Source of the DNA: an uncultured Collinsella sp.
Lineage (GTDB): Bacteria > Actinomycetota > Coriobacteriia > Coriobacteriales > Coriobacteriaceae
NCBI GenBank assembly: GCA_900556675.1
Contig: USQE01000005.1
Span: forward strand, 1 to 17,330
Reading direction: 5' to 3'
Length of the DNA: 17,330 bases
The position numbers were made by a program, and so were the translations under genes. This document shows positions 15,295 through 17,330 of this stretch, one piece after another. The number at the start of each line of letters is the position of its first letter. Position 1 is the stretch's first letter. A model generated the notes under the pieces. That model was given only the letters and a program-made list of their open reading frames with translations. It was not told where the DNA came from and did not search any database.

Positions 15295-15744
15295 ATGCCC
15301 CAGCAGCGTAAGTTCTTCCCCGGCTGGCTCGTGGTGGCCTCCGGCTTCGTGATCATGGCCACGTGTTACACGATTTTTGTCAATTGCATGAGCCTGTTCC
15401 AGCCGCTGATCGTCAGCGACCTGGGTATTTCCCTTGCGCAGTACAACGTCTCCAATGCCATCTCCACCGTGGTGAGTGTCGTGGGCTCGCTCGTTATCGG
15501 CCATGTTGCCGATAAGGTGAGTAGCCGCGTATTGGGCTCGCTTACCGTTATCGCTACCTCGGCGGTGCTTGCCGGCATGAGCTTTGTCGGTGAGCTGTGG
15601 CAGGTCTACGTGCTCTTTGCCGTCTCGGGCTCCTTTGCGAGCACCTGGATCGTGTGCCTGGCGTGCTCCGTGGTCATGCTCGTGTTCCTGCTGGCATCCG
15701 AGCCCATCGCCGCCAAGCTGCGCGCGAGCGTGGCGGGGGAGTAG
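15295..15744 (+). pseudogene. MFS transporter remnant, internally deleted but in frame
   Basis: The ATG at 15295 has AAAAGGAG just upstream, so it may still be translated. The 149 residues begin like a normal major-facilitator permease: KFFPGWLVVASGFVIMATCYT (TM1, with a short cytoplasmic start), QPLIVSDLGISLAQYNVSNA, TM2, the loop 2-3 motif GHVADKVSSR (69-78), TM3, and ELWQVYVLFAVSGSFA (TM4 start). From about residue 113 the sequence reads like the final span and tail of the same family, STWIVCLACSVVMLVFLLASEP and then KLRASVAGE. MFS proteins usually have about 400-430 residues and 12 spans; here about 5 remain. I infer a ~250-residue in-frame deletion at about 15620-15650. Such a product would not be expected to transport. 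An assembly collapse is an alternative. Confidence 0.65.
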
Positions 15745-15777
15745 ACGCTCGTCGCTCTTTTTTGTTCGTCCCGTTCT

Positions 15778-15845
15778 GTCTGTGGCTGCCCTGGAAGCCG
15801 AATGGATGCTCGTACCATCATTCGGTTTCCAGGGCGGCCACGGGC
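15778..15845 (+). repeat. First of three long hairpins before hisS
   Basis: The arms 15783-15804 and 15819-15840 pair over 22 bases with two G-U pairs and a 14-nt loop. Pairing extends outward to 15778/15845 with further G-U pairs. A T6 run lies upstream rather than downstream, so this is not a classic + strand terminator. Confidence 0.6.
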
Positions 15846-15853
15846 CTACGAAA

Positions 15854-15917
15854 TGATCCGTTTTCCTCCGTTCCCAACAGATCACGTGATCCGAAGGGGA
15901 CGGAGGAAAACGGATCA
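15854..15917 (+). repeat. 64-nt palindrome, second hairpin before hisS
   Basis: Two 31-nt arms (15854-15884 and 15887-15917) flank CG. They match except for one G-U position and three mismatches in a 4-nt patch. The centre GATCACGTGATC is a perfect palindrome. Each arm carries TCCTCCGTYCCC-n4-GATCA, the core also found at 7403-7427. The structure is directly visible; membership of a dispersed REP- or MITE-like family is inferred. Confidence 0.65.
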
Positions 15918-15923
15918 CAAACA

Positions 15924-15994
15924 GCGGCGGCGCATCTGGCCGAACGAGTCCCCATACCCTCGTTCGGTCAGACGCGCCGCCGCGTTTTGTTTTT
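15924..15994 (+). terminator. Third hairpin before hisS, followed by a T-rich tail
   Basis: The arms 15924-15948 and 15959-15983 pair over 25 bases with one mismatch and one G-U pair, around a 10-nt loop. GTTTTGTTTTT (15984-15994) follows. This is terminator-like and stands just before the -10 element of hisS, so it would insulate hisS from upstream transcription. Confidence 0.7.
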
Positions 15995-16000
15995 GTGCCG

Positions 16001-16006
16001 TATAAT
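16001..16006 (+). promoter_or_regulatory. -10 element of the hisS promoter
   Basis: A perfect TATAAT lies 42 bases before the hisS ATG. The expected -35 position falls within the right arm of the preceding hairpin (about 15978-15983) and does not match TTGACA. No T-box features are visible in the short leader. Confidence 0.5.
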
Positions 16007-16048
16007 GACCGTTACCTATGACGCGATACAAAAGAAAGGTGTTTGCCC

Positions 16049-17330
16049 ATGCAGGCACAGAAGGCGGAGGGAACCCGCGACCTTATCGGCGCCGAGATGC
16101 GCGCCTGGCAAAAGATGCAACAGATTGCGGCCGGCGTGTTCGAGCCGTTTGGCTTTAAGCCTATCGAGACGCCCGCGATCGAGCAGGTGGACGTGTTTGT
16201 CCACGGTATCGGCCAGTCGACCGACGTCGTGCGCAAGGAGATGTTCCGCGTGTTCAGCGGTGCCAACCTGGAGCGCGTCTTTACCGAGGGCACCGACACC
16301 AAACTCAAGCCCAAGCAGCGCCTGGCACTTCGCCCCGAGGGCACGGCCGGCGTGGTGCGCGCCGTCGTCGAGAACAATCTGGTGCCCCAGGGCTCCACGC
16401 CGTTTAAGGCGTACTACGCCGAGGCCATGTTCCGCGGCGAGCGTCCCCAGAAGGGCCGTCTGCGTCAGTTCCACCAGGTAGGCATCGAGTGGCTCGGCGC
16501 TCCCGATCCGGCGGCAGACGCCGAGTGCATCATCATGCTCATGGAGTTCTACAAGCGCCTGGGCTTCGATCTTTCCAAGCTTCGTCTGCTCATCAACTCG
16601 ATGGGTGACGCCCAGTGCCGTCCGGCTTATCGCGAGCAGGTTAAGCAGTTCATCCTCGATCACGCCGACGAGATGTGCGATGAGTGCCGCGAGCGCGCCG
16701 AGCTCAACCCGCTGCGTGCCTTCGACTGCAAGAACGACCACTGCCGCGAGATCATGGCCGAGGCTCCGCTGATGGGTGACAACCTGTGCGATGAGTGCCG
16801 CGAGCACTACGAGCAGGTCAAGCGCTATCTGGATGCCGCCGGTATCGAGTATGTCGAGGATCCCACCTTGGTGCGCGGCCTGGACTACTACACCCGTACT
16901 GTCTTTGAGGTCGAGGCCCCTGGCGCCGGCGTCGGCTCCATCGGCGGCGGCGGCCGCTACGACGGTCTGGTCGAGCTCGAGGGTGGCAAGCCCACGGCGG
17001 GCGTCGGCTTTGCCGTCGGTTTTGAGCGCGCCCTGCTGGCCCTGCAGGCCTTTGGCAGCGATCTGGGTGCCGAGGAGGCCCCGTGCGTCTATGTCGCCAA
17101 CGCCGGCAAGGAACTGCGCCAGAACGTCTTTGCCATTACGCAGGAGCTTCGCGCCGCAGGCATCGTGACCGAGGCCGACTATCAGGGCCGTTCGCTTAAG
17201 GCCCAGTTTAAGCAGGCCGATAAGGTAGGCGCCAAGCTCATCTTGGTCCTGGGCGGCGACGAGCTTGCCGCCGGCAAGGTCAAGGTGCGCGACATGGAGA
17301 GCCACGAAGAGGTCCTTGCCGATCTGGCCA
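16049..17330 (+). CDS. hisS: Histidyl-tRNA synthetase, 3' end beyond the window
   Basis: This is a cytoplasmic class II aminoacyl-tRNA synthetase that charges tRNA-His. The ATG at 16049 has AAAGAAAGGTG about 8 bases upstream. The frame is open to the window end, giving 427 residues, nearly the whole protein. Visible motifs are the start KAEGTRDLIGAEM, motif 2 with LRPEGTAG (94-101) and FRGERPQKGRLRQFHQVGIE (128-147), the histidine A motif LVRGLDYYTRTVFE (274-287), GGGGRYDGLVE (299-309) and motif 3 AGVGFAVGFERALL (317-330). An insertion with paired cysteines (C210, C213, C227, C232, C247, C250) around ELNPLRAFDCK resembles the insertion domain of many Gram-positive HisRS. The C-terminal anticodon-binding domain begins near 345. 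The gene has its own -10 element. Confidence 0.96.
   Translation, partial: MQAQKAEGTRDLIGAEMRAWQKMQQIAAGVFEPFGFKPIETPAIEQVDVFVHGIGQSTDVVRKEMFRVFSGANLERVFTEGTDTKLKPKQRLALRPEGTAGVVRAVVENNLVPQGSTPFKAYYAEAMFRGERPQKGRLRQFHQVGIEWLGAPDPAADAECIIMLMEFYKRLGFDLSKLRLLINSMGDAQCRPAYREQVKQFILDHADEMCDECRERAELNPLRAFDCKNDHCREIMAEAPLMGDNLCDECREHYEQVKRYLDAAGIEYVEDPTLVRGLDYYTRTVFEVEAPGAGVGSIGGGGRYDGLVELEGGKPTAGVGFAVGFERALLALQAFGSDLGAEEAPCVYVANAGKELRQNVFAITQELRAAGIVTEADYQGRSLKAQFKQADKVGAKLILVLGGDELAAGKVKVRDMESHEEVLADLA

Noticed and set aside
15745..16048. T-box or other riboswitch before hisS, or a CRISPR-like repeat array
   Set aside because: The leader from the -10 element to the ATG is about 40 bases, with no T-box core. 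The repeats are three different palindromes without regular spacers.
15597..16481. Open frame of 294 codons crossing the intergenic hairpins into hisS
   Set aside because: It overlaps the MFS remnant and hisS in another frame, runs through the palindromes, and its product is Arg/Ser/Cys-rich without domain features.

Overview
The window holds two kinds of DNA. From about position 2130-2290 to the right end, the sequence looks like a high-GC gut actinobacterium of the class Coriobacteriia, probably Collinsella or a close relative. The reasons are the codon use (ATC/ATT for isoleucine, almost no ATA), the paired YhgE/Pip proteins, the type of HisRS and HtpG, and the intergenic hairpin repeats. 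The identification rests on recall and has not been tested by a search. The first ~2.1 kb (phoU and most of phoR) uses ATA for about two thirds of its isoleucines and reads like a Clostridia-type Firmicute. Either it was acquired or the contig is chimeric near the conserved G2 box of phoR.

Layout, all genes on the + strand: partial phoU and phoR (phosphate sensing, 1-2265). Next is a three-gene cassette with a Wzz/YveK chain-length regulator, a BY-type tyrosine kinase and a PHP-type phosphotyrosine phosphatase (2461-4525), followed closely by an ElaA-like acetyltransferase (4565-5065). htpG (Hsp90, 5268-7292) has a terminator-like hairpin in its leader and a 70-nt hairpin behind it. Two adjacent YhgE/Pip membrane proteins follow (about 7569-10385 and 10386-12575) with a 0-nt gap, so they are translationally linked, and a strong terminator closes them. 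Then come an EamA/DMT permease (12777-13760), an M20D amidohydrolase (13877-15172), a 149-aa MFS protein that looks internally deleted (15295-15744), a 304-nt intergenic stretch with three long hairpins in a row, and hisS, which runs off the right end.

How they fit together: the kinase, its membrane activator and the phosphatase make a complete phosphorylation cycle of the kind that controls capsule or exopolysaccharide polymerisation, but no glycosyltransferases follow. The two YhgE proteins probably act together in the membrane. The amidohydrolase and the flanking transporters may handle amino-acid or peptide derivatives, although terminators separate several of them. I did not find a clearly new multi-gene defence or mobile system. 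The least explained items are the asymmetric YhgE pair, the hairpin family, the MFS deletion and the composition break.
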